Shown one piece after another: positions 52,701 to 64,000 of a stretch of 64,000 nucleotides of DNA. Position 1 is the stretch's first letter. Every line of letters begins with the position of its first letter. Source of the stretch: Pegea sp. RAD2-039 (taxonomy: Eukaryota; Chordata; Thaliacea; Salpida; Salpidae); NCBI GenBank assembly GCA_034620365.1, contig JAQGEQ010000043.1, positions 682,001-746,000 on the forward strand. The letters are read 5' to 3'. Below the pieces are notes generated by a model. It did no database searches, was not told where the DNA came from, and saw only the letters and a program-made list of their open reading frames with translations. Position numbers and translations under genes: made by a program.

Positions 52701-53966
52701 CTTCAAGTGCTGGAAAATGTTTATCAGAAACTTGCCTAAAAAATAAAAATTCTATCAAATACAAGATGACTTGTTTCAACAACCAACTTGAAAACTTACT
52801 GATTTTCTATATACATGTCATAATAGAAGCCTCCTTCAATAGGAGGACCATAACATAAGCAACCACCATAAGTTTTTTCCATGGCTTCACCCAATATATG
52901 GGCTGTTGAATGCCAATAAACAACCTTTATCAACAAAACTGTTTCAAAACCCTCAATATAATTAATTGAGTGAAATAAACCTTAGCTTCAGGATCATCAA
53001 ATTTTAACAGTTGAAGTGTTGAGTCAACTTCAAATGGACGGTCAAGGTCCCAAACAACATCATTAACCTTAGCTACAACACACACATCGGCTAACCTAGG
53101 ACTGATAATAAAAAGTAAAAATTAATTAGTTACACCAAGACAATTTGTTGAACTATTGTTAGTAAAATATATTTAAATATGAAACTTTAAGTGAGATTTT
53201 CTACTCAAATTGAAGTTACCTGATCTGTGTAGCAATATCAGCTGGAGTTGTAAGCCAAGAAATGCCATCCATAACTTTCCCATCAGGTAAAGTAATTTTA
53301 ATCTCACTCCCATTTGCTGCACGATCTAATAAATAATAAAAAATTTAATCAAACTATTAAAATAAATTAGAAAATAAATTTCTTTATATTAAATAAATCA
53401 ATAAAAATTAGAGATCTTACCTTTTAATATTTTATCTGACTCTTCTTTAAGCTGCAAGTACAACTGTAATCTATCATCTAAGTATTCTGGATTAATTTCT
53501 TTTAAAACAGAAACTCCAGAATCAACCTTTTTACCTACAAAAAAGAATTAAAAAAGGCAATAAAGATGACTATACCAGATAAATCATGAATTTTGTTTAT
53601 TAAAGAAATAATTTTATTTATTAAAAGTTATTTTAAACAGTTGAAAAACATCTAAACATTTTTAAATTTATAAATTATATCTTTCATATATATTCATTTT
53701 AATACTTGATTCAAGTTCAGAAAAAGGACTTTCTAGATATTATTTGTATTAGCTATAATAAATTTTGGATAAATTTCAAAAATTAAATATAAAACATTAA
53801 GTAAATAATATAAATGTTTGTTATAACTAATCATAATAACTTTAATCCGAATATTAAGGTTTTATATCTAAAGATAATTAAAATTACCTTTGCTTTTTTT
53901 CTGCTTTTTTGCAGAATTATCTTTGATCTGAAGATTCTTTAAATTATCAGCATTCGAGTCTCCCAT
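49783..53966 (-). CDS. TARS1: Threonyl-tRNA synthetase, cytosolic
   Basis: Charges tRNA-Thr with threonine. Exons (minus): 53966-53888, 53534-53421, 53325-53220, 53101-52981, 52924-52800, 52735-52603, 52547-52419, 52223-52116, 52035-51898, 51848-51682, 51106-50935, 50882-50754, 50700-50522, 50470-50341, 50283-50062, 49881-49783; 716 residues (human 723). The N-terminus is lysine-rich with no targeting peptide. TGS domain about 60-125. Editing domain with HSTAH (H145, H149) and CRGPH (C251, H255). Catalytic core with zinc ligands C403 (MNCPGHC), H454 (DDAHIF) and H580 (VIIHRA). Motif 2 runs from [12 protein letters not shown] to RVRRF, and motif 3 is GSVERMI. The C-terminal anticodon-binding domain has [10 protein letters not shown] and [12 protein letters not shown]. 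All key residues are present. One intron is only 53 bases (50701-50753). The start ATG is the only one before the basic tail. Confidence 0.97.
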
Positions 53967-54854
53967 TATGAATCTTATACAGAAACAATTCGTCTGCAAA
54001 AACTTTATTATAAACTTGAAATAATTTTAATCAAACCTAAACAAAAATTTAAAAGTTTATAAATTTATAGAAAAATTCTTATTTATATTTTCATCTCACT
54101 ATGAAAAAATTATTTTCACCTTTCTGGGTGTAAAATTTTTATAAAATCCAGAATAATTTTGAACAAACCTTCTGAGCATAATTAATTAATAAAAAATTTC
54201 ATTATATCTAATAATAAAAAATGAGTTTGAAAGTACAAGTTTTTGTACAGATAAATTAGAAATTAAAATTTATGAAAACTTCAAAATAATGTATTATCTT
54301 ATCGCGCGCAAAAATTATATCTTTTCACGAAAACACAGTTCAGAAAGACCTAACAAAATGTTATAGTTAAAATACTAGACTTGTATGTTACACGTTTCAA
54401 AATTAAAATAAGAAAGTGTTAAAAACTCAAAAGCAACACTTTATTGGTTGTTTACATACATGTGTACTCACTAAAAGGTTTTTTATATTTGCAAGCTTAA
54501 GGAAGAAGGCTATAAACAAGTAAACCTTTTTCATAGATAAATGAAAACTTTAATGAAAAACTTAAGTTCACTATATTTATTTAGTTATAAACTGAATCTA
54601 GTTTATCATAATAAACTAAAATAACTTCTGCCAAGATTTAATTTATTTTTTATCATTAGGAAGTTTAAACATACTTATCATTGATATGATAAATACTGTT
54701 GAAATGACCTAAAAATTTATGAAACCATTTCATTTTATCAGCTCAAAATTATTACTGAACCAATTTATGGTACATTAATCAATCAACCTTGTCAACCTTA
54801 TTGTAAAGACATTTAATTCTAAGGATCCACAATTTTTTTTATAAATCCTTTCAA
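53967..54854. other. Intergenic, upstream of threonyl-tRNA synthetase
   Basis: AT-rich; likely promoter and 5' leader of the synthetase gene. A short GC-containing patch (ATCGCGCGC near 54301) is the only compositional oddity. No other feature was seen. Confidence 0.4.
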
Positions 54855-55690
54855 ATTGTACGTACGTCCAATTCTTGAATACAATGTCAGTGCATGGATG
54901 CCATATCAAGTTAGTGATAACAAAAAAATCGAATCTGTTCAGGCCACATTAACGAGATTAGTATGCAGGAAACTTAGTATTAAATATGATAGTTATAAAC
55001 ATCGTCTCAGCTTCTTCAATTTTATTTTTATTTTATATATATAAAAGCGAAGGAGGGTGCCTAAAGAGAGCACATCTCACTAACACGCATTCTCAGGAGT
55101 TTTTATGGTTTTTCTCAGGAGTTTTATATGTCTCCACTTGGGGTCGAACCCGGTACTTCCTGGCTAGATGTACCTTGTAGCTAGGTGTAGTAACCGCTTC
55201 GCCACCAAGCAGGACGATTTAGATACTTTGGAAATTTGACAGGTTAAATACGAAATAATTCTTATTTTTAAAATCATCCACAATTTAGTTGACCTTTAGT
55301 TTGATGATTTTTTTCCATTAGTCCTTCCCTCAAGTTGTATCAACTCAGACGACACACATTACACCTTAACAAGCCCATACAGCACAATTAGTACATGGAA
55401 ATAGCTGACATCAGCCATTGTCATGCCAAAATCACACTCGTTTTTCTAGAAGAAGTTGAACCGTTATAATATTGCCAACACCGCCATTTCTAGACTGTGA
55501 ATTTTTCCTTTTTTTAATTATAAAACTATAATAACTATAATTCTATGTAATTGTTCACTATTATATGCTTTGAGGACTACTGAAATACCATGTATTACAT
55601 CTTCTGTTTTCTATATTTCTAACTTTATAGATGTTGTTTGTGAAAATGTGTATTAGTGAGACGTGCTCCTTCAAGCACTCTTCTTAGCTG
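54855..55690 (+). mobile_element. Dead LINE (jockey/CR1-like) 3' end, split by a SINE
   Basis: Same element as 3215-3915: YVRPILEYNVSAWMPYQVSD, then KKIESVQATLTRLVCRKLS and YDSYKHRLSFFN, after which an unrelated insert (about 55022-55215) interrupts it and homology resumes at AGATACTTTGGAAATTTGA. The untranslated part and the terminal hairpin (55662-55679, arms AGTGCT-type on either side of a short loop) match the first copy. The reading frame is broken. Confidence 0.75.
55022..55215 (-). mobile_element. tRNA-derived SINE inserted in the LINE copy
   Basis: On the minus strand it starts GTCCTGCTTGG and carries a pol III A box (TGGCGAAGCGG, 55204-55194) and B box (GGTTCGACCCC, near 55140-55150) about 45 bases apart, as in a tRNA gene. 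A non-tRNA body follows, and an A/T-rich tail lies near 55022-55047. It interrupts LINE sequence that is continuous in the other copy, so it is a mobile insertion and not a resident tRNA gene. Target-site repeats are too short to call. Confidence 0.7.
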
Positions 55691-56334
55691 GCAATTACGT
55701 AGCTGGTAAGTTGCAACTGATTTTTATTTAATAACATGCTCACTAAATCAATTAATTTTTAGTTTTTCATGTTTGTGAAAATGCTTTATTTATCAAAAAT
55801 TGAAAAGTTGGTTTTTGCTGAAAATTGGAGTAGTTTACTCAAGCTAATTTTTAATTATTACAAATTATTTTAATAAAGTTTTAGTTTCTTATTTACCTAA
55901 CCTTTTTGACGTTTATTTTATCTAACTGTACTTTTAGTAACTTTAAAGTAACTGTGTTTAACTTATTTTAAATATACAAATAAATTCTTAACTGACAAAA
56001 TTTGTTATCATTTGTAAATGATAAAAAACTTTTGAAATCAGTATTTGAGTCTAGAAGAAAAAAAAATCTTTCAAGGAAATAGTAATAGCAATAGTTAATT
56101 GCATAAATTATAAAAATAAAAATATTCTTTTTTATTAAAAGATACCTTCGTAGAGTTCTTTAAAAGTTTGCAGATAAAAATAATAAACGTGAAAGCTTTT
56201 AAAGGCAGTAAATTTAATTCAAATTAATTAACGAGTATACTAAAAGTTGATTATAAAAAGAAGCATTTTAAAATATTTTGATTTAAATGTTATCGTATAG
56301 ATTATCGAAATAGACAGAGTAATTTCAAAAAAGC
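55691..56334. other. Intergenic, nothing recognised
   Basis: AT-rich 3' flank of the secreted EGF gene. Confidence 0.4.
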
Positions 56335-59300
56335 TTATACAAAAACATCAACTTCACACCCGCTTTCCAAATAAACAAACTTTACATCAAATTGAAATTT
56401 CTCCTCATTTTTTTCTATAACCAAAGCTTTTTGTGGTAAATATCTTTGAACACAACTGAAAAAATGAAACGATTGAATAAAAATCTGATTTTTATTTATT
56501 AACTAAATGTGACTAATTTTATTTATATACTTTTTAAAATCATATTTTCGCCCAATAATAACCCGTAATAGTTTTATGCTAGTGTAATGTAAAAAAACCT
56601 TAGTTAAATATTGTTGTTAATTTTAAAATAATATAAATGAATAACGAATATTTAATTTTGACTCACCCAATCGGACCATCTCCTTTGTATGATTCTTCAC
56701 ATGTTCTAGTTTCAAACCACTGAAAATTTCTTTTGAAATGAAAAATTTCAATTTTTTCTTTTCTTTCTTCATCCATGTAACCAAATGTACGATATGAAAG
56801 TTTTGTCTTCACGTCACAAATCTTTATCATTTCTTTAAACAAAAAATAACTCATTAGTTTCTTGGTAATCTAAGGTTTTTCTTTATACTGTTGTATGAAT
56901 ATTTTCGAGTCACAAGGTGACATTTGGATAACTTTTCATCTGTAAATTTTAAAACGAATAAATAACTACTATTTTTATTAAGTAATAATTTTAATCAAAA
57001 CTTTTCAGATTAATCAAATCGATCAGTTAATTTTTTTTCAGAAATACAGCACTTTAAAGCAAACAATTATTTTATTGATAAACGAATGGGTTTAACCAAT
57101 TTTTAGATTAATTTTAAATCTTGTGTATTATCCAGAATATGAATAACATCGTTTAAGATTTGTGCCCAAGAAACTTTTCTTTCAAACGTGATTGATAGCT
57201 TAATTAGCTTTAACCTTTAAACGCTATAAAAATAGCTTGAATATCACAAATATTGAAAACTGTTTTTTCATTTCATTCTATACTCCCCAATTTATTTAAT
57301 TTTCACTAATGCTGCTCAAATTTAGTCTATTGTAAAGTTTCCAGAAACATTTTATTTGTTTTTTACTATTACAATTTTCTTTCATTTTAATGTTAATATT
57401 TATGAGAAATAATATTATTTATTTCTAGCTAACTCTTATGCAGACGTTTTTGCTACTTAGGCAATGAAGAAATTGAATTTAATTGATCGATATTTAAAAA
57501 ACAATTGAAATCATTAAACCTGAAAAATTATTCAATTTTCATAAAAATATCAGAGAAACTAGAAAATTTTAAGGTAAAACACATTTTTTGTGATAATAAT
57601 CAAGTATCTAATCGGAAAAACGATACATTCTAATTTATATTTATAACTATTAATATTTGACGCAAAATTGTGTGTTTAATTGATAGATATTTTATTATAA
57701 ATAATAATAGCATTAAATGAGATTGATGCTTAATTAGTATACAAAAAAACATTTGTTTTTAATCAAAACTATCTATACAAGCAATAAAAATTAATAAAAG
57801 ATTTCTTACCTAACTTTCTCAACGATGAAGTTATATCGCGTTTTTCCATCGCAGTAATCTTAAAAAATATATAGTAATGGAAAATTGCTTACAAGTTCTT
57901 AGCATCATATAAAAAAATCAATTTGTTCTTATACAATAGATGAAGAGTAAATACAGAAACATACCTCAACTGAACTGTTGTTTAGCTCTGCAGGACATAA
58001 ATCAATATCAACATTTGAAACGGAAAAAAAGTATCTAAAATAAAAAAGTGACTTGCTTGAAAACGCTCTTACACAATTAAAACTGTATTATGATTTTTTT
58101 ACGAATAATAAAAGTTAGGAATTGAACAACAGAATAAATGACACGATTAATCCTAAAAAAGTATTTTTAATTTATATTAAATATCAGAAAAAATGGTACT
58201 TGTGTATATCATTTTTAAATGAATATTTTAAATTATGAACCAAAAATGTCACCTATAACTTTCAAAAATTCTTCTGGCTTTTACTTCATTTGCCTTTTCA
58301 TATTCACATGATAAAGAGTCAGGCTCATAACAACCAGAGAACAAGCAATCTTCATAAGCTTCTGTAAATTGAACATTTGAAACTGTTCTTTCTTATAACT
58401 TTATTCAATTTTATGTTCTTTAAAAACGTATAATATAGTAAATAGTAGCTTGGGTATAAGGTCTTTCTTTAGCCAAATTAGTTATGTTTCAAGCTTTTAT
58501 ATTGTAATTAGTAATTTTGAATTTACAATTTAACTATCAGGTATTACTTTTAATCTTTAACTGCTGTTCATAATATATTTAAAGTAACTTAATAAGTTGT
58601 AAAAGTTTATAGGAAAGGTTTGAATTGTTAAATAATAACAAAATTACTTATAAAAAGTTGTTTGATTTATCTTAAAACTGTATCAGAAGGTGAAAACAAA
58701 CTCATAACTTTTCAAGATACAAATCTGAAAAATAGTAAACTTACTTAAGCAGATTACTCCATCTCCTCTATATCCGTCGTTACATTGACAATAATACGAT
58801 CCTTCTGTGTTGAAACATTCTGCGTTGACTGAACAATCAGACGACCCTCCTTCATCACATTCATTTATATCTATAAGAAAATTACATTCAATTAAGCGTC
58901 GACTCCCCATTCAAATGTCATCTACTAAACCCTGATGGTCATTCTTTATTATAAGTACTTTGTGATATTCATGAGCTTTATAAAAAAGTTGTTTTTAGCG
59001 TTTGTTTGTCTCACAAAACAGTGATGGGTGGATATAAAAAGAGAGGGATTATATTAAGATAAAAGATTTCGAAAATAAAAAAAACACTTATTTAAAATGA
59101 AGAATTGATATATTTAATTCTAAAGCAATAACATCTCATACTTGTGACAGGTTTCTAGTTACTGTGCTTGTGTATGGAAACAATAACTTTTATTTAATTG
59201 TTTTATGTAAACTTTAGTGTTCTATTTTATAGACTTACACATTGCACATTAATTATTCTAGACTTTAATGTTAGAAAACTAATATTTAGTTAAAACGAGT

Positions 59301-60645
59301 GATAAGTTCACGCTTTTCAATAATTCAATAAACTTTACTTTTCACTTGTGGTATTGTTTAATTACAAACATCTTACAAAAAACTTCTTTAGAAATTTTAT
59401 ATTTGCATTTATTTCATAACACAGTTACATACTATATTTAAATAATAGAGGCTTTTGGTTCGTCACGCTTTACGAAGCGGTTTATTTAGCCAAATAACTG
59501 ACTTTTTAAGAAGTTTGTTCCTTAAAATCAGAAAACAAACTATTTAACATTTTGGAATTTACATTCAATCTTTCCCAAATATTTAAACCACTACACAAAA
59601 TATTGGATAATTAAAGTTTAAAGAAATGATTCACTTTTCAAATATTTAGAAGCTATCAATAATTATTGCTTAGAATATTCATTTGCTGAAGTGGTCTTCA
59701 TATTTTAACAAACTCTTTTACCTTGACAAATTTCCCCATTTGAAATGAAGCCATCATCACACAGACAATCATAAGAGCCTTCGTTGTTATAGCAGCTAGA
59801 ATTGAGTGTACAATTATAATTTTTTTCATTTTCACATTCATTGATATCTGTTTTAAATATATTCACAAAAAATTTCAATTCTTCTGATTAATTTTTACCG
59901 TATATTAAGTTTCAAGCCATTTAAACTAGCTGTTGTCTTAAATCATTACATGTTATGGTATGTTAATACATTTATGACTACTAAACAAGTTTAAATATAT
60001 TTTTATAACTTACCAATACAAGTTTCATTTGAAAATATTGTGAAATCTGGTTCAGCAGTAAAACCTTTTTGACATGTGCATTCGAAAGTGTACATCACAT
60101 CTTTACAATCAGCTTTTGCATCACATGGATAGGGGTCGTTTTTACATTCAAAAATCTCTTGAAAAATGTTTGTTTGAATTTTACCATTAAATTTGGTTTG
60201 GTCACAATATAAGTTTGTCAAAATATGAATGCAAAGTCTTACCTTGAAAATAATACGAAATATTATTTTTTTCAAGCAATGCAGCCAAATTATTTAACGT
60301 TTCAAGATTACCAAAAGAGATTACCAAAGCTAGGAATATTAAAAAAATATGATTTTAGTATTAAAAATATGTTTGCCTTAAAGATATTGATTTTTTACAA
60401 GTTATCTAGTTTATCAGGCTAAAAGAATAATTATTTGCTGAAGAATATAATAAAATAATTTATAAATGTTTCAGTTATGATATTTTAATGTAGCAAAACA
60501 AGCGATATTTAAAGACAAACTTTTTAACTCACTAAAAAGTTATATTTAAATAAAATGAAAATATCTTACATGAGCTCTGTGCAAATCCACTGTTTATATA
60601 TACTAACATAAAAAGAAAAACACCAAACTGGATTGCTTTTTTCAT
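56335..60645 (-). CDS. Secreted EGF protein with four-cysteine, Spatzle/neurotrophin-like C-terminal domain
   Basis: Exons (minus): 60645-60570, 60329-60243, 60157-60014, 59847-59722, 58870-58745, 58361-58253, 58034-57965, 57858-57810, 56832-56667, 56455-56335; 357 residues, phases agree. Signal peptide about 1-22. A short N-terminal segment follows (LVISFGNLETLNNLAALLEK). Three EGF modules cover about 59-186. The last two start DINEC and carry the Asn/Asp hydroxylation pattern (CYNNEGSYDCLC, CFNTEGSYYCQC), so they should bind calcium. Then come a linker with DCLFSGCYEPDSLSCEYEK and a dibasic site (EKRD, 251-254). The C-terminal domain has cysteines at 268, 307, 319 and 351: ICDVKT, FQWFETRTC, GCVQRYLPQKALVI and ESGCEVDVF. 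Spacing and the Q-WFETRTC / C-Q-Y / SGC blocks recall the Spatzle and neurotrophin cystine knot with two cysteines missing. That assignment is inference. The paralogue at 63.6 kb conserves the four cysteines. Confidence 0.8.
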
Positions 60646-62739
60646 ACTGCAATTTTTAGTTTACAACAAAACTTCCTTCGTTAACTCCAAAAAAACAATC
60701 AATTAGAATTTCTTTTAAATTTACGATCCAAAAATTCACTTTTTCAACTTTGAATTTGAGCTTGAATTAAAAAGTTCTATATGTTATTAACAAATGATCT
60801 TGTGTAAGATAACCTTTCAAAAATATAGTAAACTTCTAAAGAACTACCTGAATAGGCTAAACAATTCTGGGTGTGAAGTTTTACATAAATGTTTATCAAT
60901 CTCTTGTTAACTATGTGTGTATAGTAAGGGTGCGCTCTAATGGATAATAGTCTAGAATAATCTAACAAATGGAAATAAATAGAAAATGAGAAATTACAAA
61001 TCAGAATCAAAAGATCATCTAAAAATATATTCTATTAAACTTCTTTCTATAAATCGTAGTTTTGAGTTAAACAGATTGAAACTAGATACTGATACAGTGA
61101 AAAGACTGAGTATAACAATAAACTAAGGCTTACAATATGTAAATCGAGAAAAATAGAAACTTTAATTAGAGATTAGTCATGTAGACTTTCTTTCTCCTAT
61201 GTTTTCATAGAATTCTATTCAATTTTAATGATGAATAAATTATCTTAGGGTGAAATTACACACATCCACTGAAGCAAAACATTCTATTTTATACTTTGCA
61301 TGTATGTATCACAAAAACTATCTTTGAAAATGATCACAAGCAACAAAGTTTATTCTTTTATTCTGAATTAGTTTTAATGGAGTTTTTCTTTAAAACCTTG
61401 CTTATCAAACTTTTCAAAATATTTCTTGAGTTAGGAGTGACTTTATTCCAAGCTAATTGAATAATTTTAACTAACATTTTATGAATTTAATCACAAAATA
61501 TTAAAGTAAACACCTAACAAATATTTTTGCTTGATTTCGATAAAAGAAGTTTCGACGTTTCGCTTTAACTGTAGTAAAAATTCAACTCTCAAGTGTTTTA
61601 ATATTTGCATTTCTCCTTAAATGTATTTTTAAATCAATAGTTTACTCAAAGAACACTTGACTGACGACGACCTTTTCATTTTGTTCATTATCATAAAAAT
61701 AACCCAAAATATTTGCAGAATAAATGACAAATTTATTTTTTTGTGAGACCTAATTGTAATAAAAATAACTCTTTATATGGAGCTTTATTCAAATAATTAA
61801 GACTAACACAGCGATAAGCATACCAACGATTCGTGCTACCTACAACAAGCCTATGACCGAATGAGAGTCCATACAATCATTAAATTCACTACATTTACGT
61901 CAGCGGTAAAATAATTTACTGTTTTACATTTGAAATATATCATACTAATCGGATTGGCTTTTAAATAAGTTTGAAACTAATTCAGATTAACATGAACATG
62001 AATATCTCGTTTACAGTTCGAATCTTAAAACGAAACGATCAAAGAAAAAGACTATTTTTAAACAGCTTTTACACATCGTATCATCTACAAAAAAACTTAA
62101 AGAAGTTCTTTTGGAGTAATATCTTATAATTCATTTGATTTAACTAAGTGTGGTATATTTAAAATGTATGCTAACAAGAGTAATTTGTTCCTTCTGATAG
62201 ATAATGTGTTACTCTGACGCGCTCAATTTTGTTGTCAACTTTCCTGAAAATACTTTTTCAATGGTTTTTGATGATCTGAGGTCTTCACTTAAAGTCTAGT
62301 CCTAGATACCTTTAAAGCTTGCACAAAATCAAGGCTTTGAGAGCACATTTGATAAAAAATTTAATTTTATCATCTTTATTAGTCTCAGAGACATTTAAAA
62401 TGATGACGATTTTTAGTTACCCCTCATCTAGAGTAAGTTTTTTGGTTGTAAGTGACGGTGCAGATTTCGCTTCACGATTAGAAATACCTATTGTAATTTT
62501 GTATTGATGAAGAAGGTTTGGCAGAAGTGACCTTCAATTTCTGTGCACTGGAACGTAAATTCGGACTGCTCTTATTTGGGCGCACAATAGTCCTTATTTT
62601 CATTCAAGTAAGTAATAAGGTCAAGCAAAGTTTTTTTTCATTCAATATTTTTGTGTAACAAAACCAAAAAAGCTTGAATCAGGTGGTATGGAGTTTTACT
62701 ACTGTTTAAAGTTTTTTTCCTTAAAAGATAATTTTTCAG
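60646..62739. other. Intergenic, no gene seen
   Basis: About 2.1 kb between the two EGF-family genes. Short frames at 60777-61010 and 62319-62507 have no family resemblance. Confidence 0.4.
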
Positions 62740-62925
62740 TTGTCGAGGCATGAAAACAGACCCCAATCTATATGGATATACCTACAAGCTCTTAAAAGTA
62801 AAAACAATTCTTCTAAGCAGTTGATTACTGTGTTCAAATCCATCTTAGCACACGGAAGACAAAAAGTAAATCTCGAAAACATATCAACAATGTACAAGAA
62901 AATATATTCTCAGTACTACTCTTAA
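62740..62925 (+). other. Unrecognised open frame, possibly mobile-element derived
   Basis: The frame opens after a TTTTTCAG acceptor-like site and reads on to a stop at 62923-62925: SRHENRPQSIWIYLQALKSK, then KQLITVFKSILAHGRQKVNL and TMYKKIYSQYYS. It is basic and helical in appearance. I do not recognise it. It is followed at once by the GC-richer stretch to 63370. Confidence 0.25.
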
Positions 62926-62929
62926 TAGG

Positions 62930-63370
62930 CTTCTTGATCAGCTTTAAGTCTTTCCACCGGCCGTGTAGCGTTGTTAGAGAGTATCATCCATTGTGAAAAA
63001 CTTTGGGCGAATTTTTAAACACATCTCGCACTCACTACAACACTTTTAAAGACACCCGGGTGACACAAAGCTTAATAAAGAATCTCAATACTCGAATCCT
63101 CTGTCAATATGATTCTAAAGTAGATAATACAAGGGGAAGAGAAGCCATTTTTGGTAAGATCGTGAAACGCTCACAATGCTAGTGAAACCCACCGGGATAA
63201 GATGTCAGCATGTGAATCGCACGTCATCACGTCTGTGCTGCAAAACTTTCTTTAGGTAAACTAAGCGCTCAAAGACCCTAAGTTTGACCGGATAGACACT
63301 CCCGCCTGCATATGGTTTAATGAATGGGCTCACAAGCGAAAATGTAACGTAGTTGTGAGGTTTTGTTTTC
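62930..63370. repeat. GC-richer block, probable mobile-element remnant
   Basis: About 440 bases clearly less AT-rich than the flanks, with many stops in all frames and GC patches such as CCACCGGCCGTG and CACCCGGGTGACA. No second copy is in the window, so the assignment as a decayed element is inference from composition only. Confidence 0.3.
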
Positions 63371-63594
63371 ATGCTTGATTATATTTAAATATATATTTTA
63401 TGGAAATGACATAAAAGTTTTTACTGAGGCTTAAAAAGAAATTGCTACAACATTTTCAATTTACACTTTTATTACATTTCATGATTTATACAAGAGCTTG
63501 AATAGGTGTATGTATATAAATTTAGCTATTAATTTTAAGGACAGCTTTTTATAATTCTTTTATAATATTTTTAAGGATAGCAGCTATAGATTGT

Positions 63595-63942
63595 TTAACT
63601 AAAAATATCCACTTCACAACCACTCTCCATATAAACAGTCTCTTGGCGTACTAAAAACTTATTATCAATTTTTCTGATAGTGATAGCGTTTCTCGGGAAG
63701 TATCGCTGTGAACAACTACAAAAAGGGTTAAGATTATATCATTTTGTGTCCTGTATGATTTGAAAAAGACTCTTACCCAATAGGACTATCACCATCTCTT
63801 ACATCTGTGCATTTCCTAATTTCAAACCATTGGAAGAAAGATGAAAAATGAAAAAGTTCAATCTCTTCTGTCATCTCAATGTCGGTATAAGCTTTTATCT
63901 TATAAACTACTTCAGTTAAACTATCACAAATCTTCATTGTTC
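63595..63942 (-). CDS. Paralogue of the secreted EGF gene, last two exons only
   Basis: Exons (minus): 63942-63777 and 63715-63595. They have the same lengths (166 and 121 bases) and phases as the last two exons of the gene at 56335-60645. They encode TMKICDSLTEVVY, FFQWFEIRKC, DSPIGCSQRYFPRNAITI and VYMESGCEVDIFS. All four domain cysteines are kept while most other residues differ, which argues for an old duplication under constraint on the fold. The upstream exons lie beyond the window edge. The short stretch to 64000 may hold the preceding exon, but I could not place its splice site in phase. Confidence 0.8.
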
Positions 63943-64000
63943 CTTTTAAAAACATAACATTATTGAACAGAACATTTAAATTACCTTAAGTAAAGAAAGA

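Noticed and set aside
55140..55204. Possible tRNA gene from A and B box matches
   Set aside because: The rest does not fold as a tRNA and the unit interrupts a LINE; a SINE head explains it better.

Overview
The window is AT-rich nuclear DNA from an invertebrate animal. The evidence is an animal gene set (CRELD, two-pore channel, YIPF4, SLC16 transporters, TBC1D2-type Rab GAP, oxysterol-binding protein). The genes are split into many short exons by GT-AG introns, often about 50 bases long, plus one AT-AC intron of the minor (U12) class. The standard genetic code fits, with TAA, TAG and TGA all used as stops. I cannot name the phylum: there is no ribosomal or mitochondrial marker, and I saw no sign of trans-splicing. 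Gene models were built by hand from homology, splice sites and phase. The complete models each sum to a whole number of codons.

Left part (1-16.9 kb): the 3' end of a cystathionine gamma-lyase gene (+); two orphan 5' exons of a secreted protein (+) followed by a dead LINE 3' end; an intronless oxysterol-binding protein gene (+); and a 21-exon TBC1D2-like Rab GAP (+) with an extra C-terminal region that looks like a beta-propeller.

Middle (16.9-31.6 kb): a repeat-bearing gap; a possible histone-fold fragment converging on a CRELD gene (-); a 4.5 kb gap holding one GC-rich structured island; and YIPF4 (+). The CRELD gene has two phase-compatible last exons. One gives a two-TM membrane form ending HSEL, the other a soluble acidic-tailed form ending KQEL.

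Duplicated region (31.6-49.7 kb): a unit made of a monocarboxylate-transporter-like gene (+) next to a two-pore channel gene (-) has been duplicated. Both transporter copies are intact. The left channel copy is a pseudogene, with its start codon lost, the domain I S4 deleted and the middle replaced by a dispersed repeat. The right channel copy is complete (18 exons, 952 residues) and carries the AT-AC intron immediately after its second pore filter.

Right part (49.7-64 kb): a complete 16-exon cytosolic threonyl-tRNA synthetase (-); a second LINE 3' end split by a tRNA-derived SINE; a secreted protein (-) with a novel N-terminal segment, three calcium-binding-type EGF domains and a four-cysteine C-terminal domain that resembles a reduced Spatzle/neurotrophin cystine knot; and, at the right edge, the last two exons of a paralogue with identical exon lengths. 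The orphan exons at 2.7 kb belong to the same family. The most promising items are this secreted family, the CRELD terminal-exon switch, the Rab GAP with its extra C-terminal region and the AT-AC intron.
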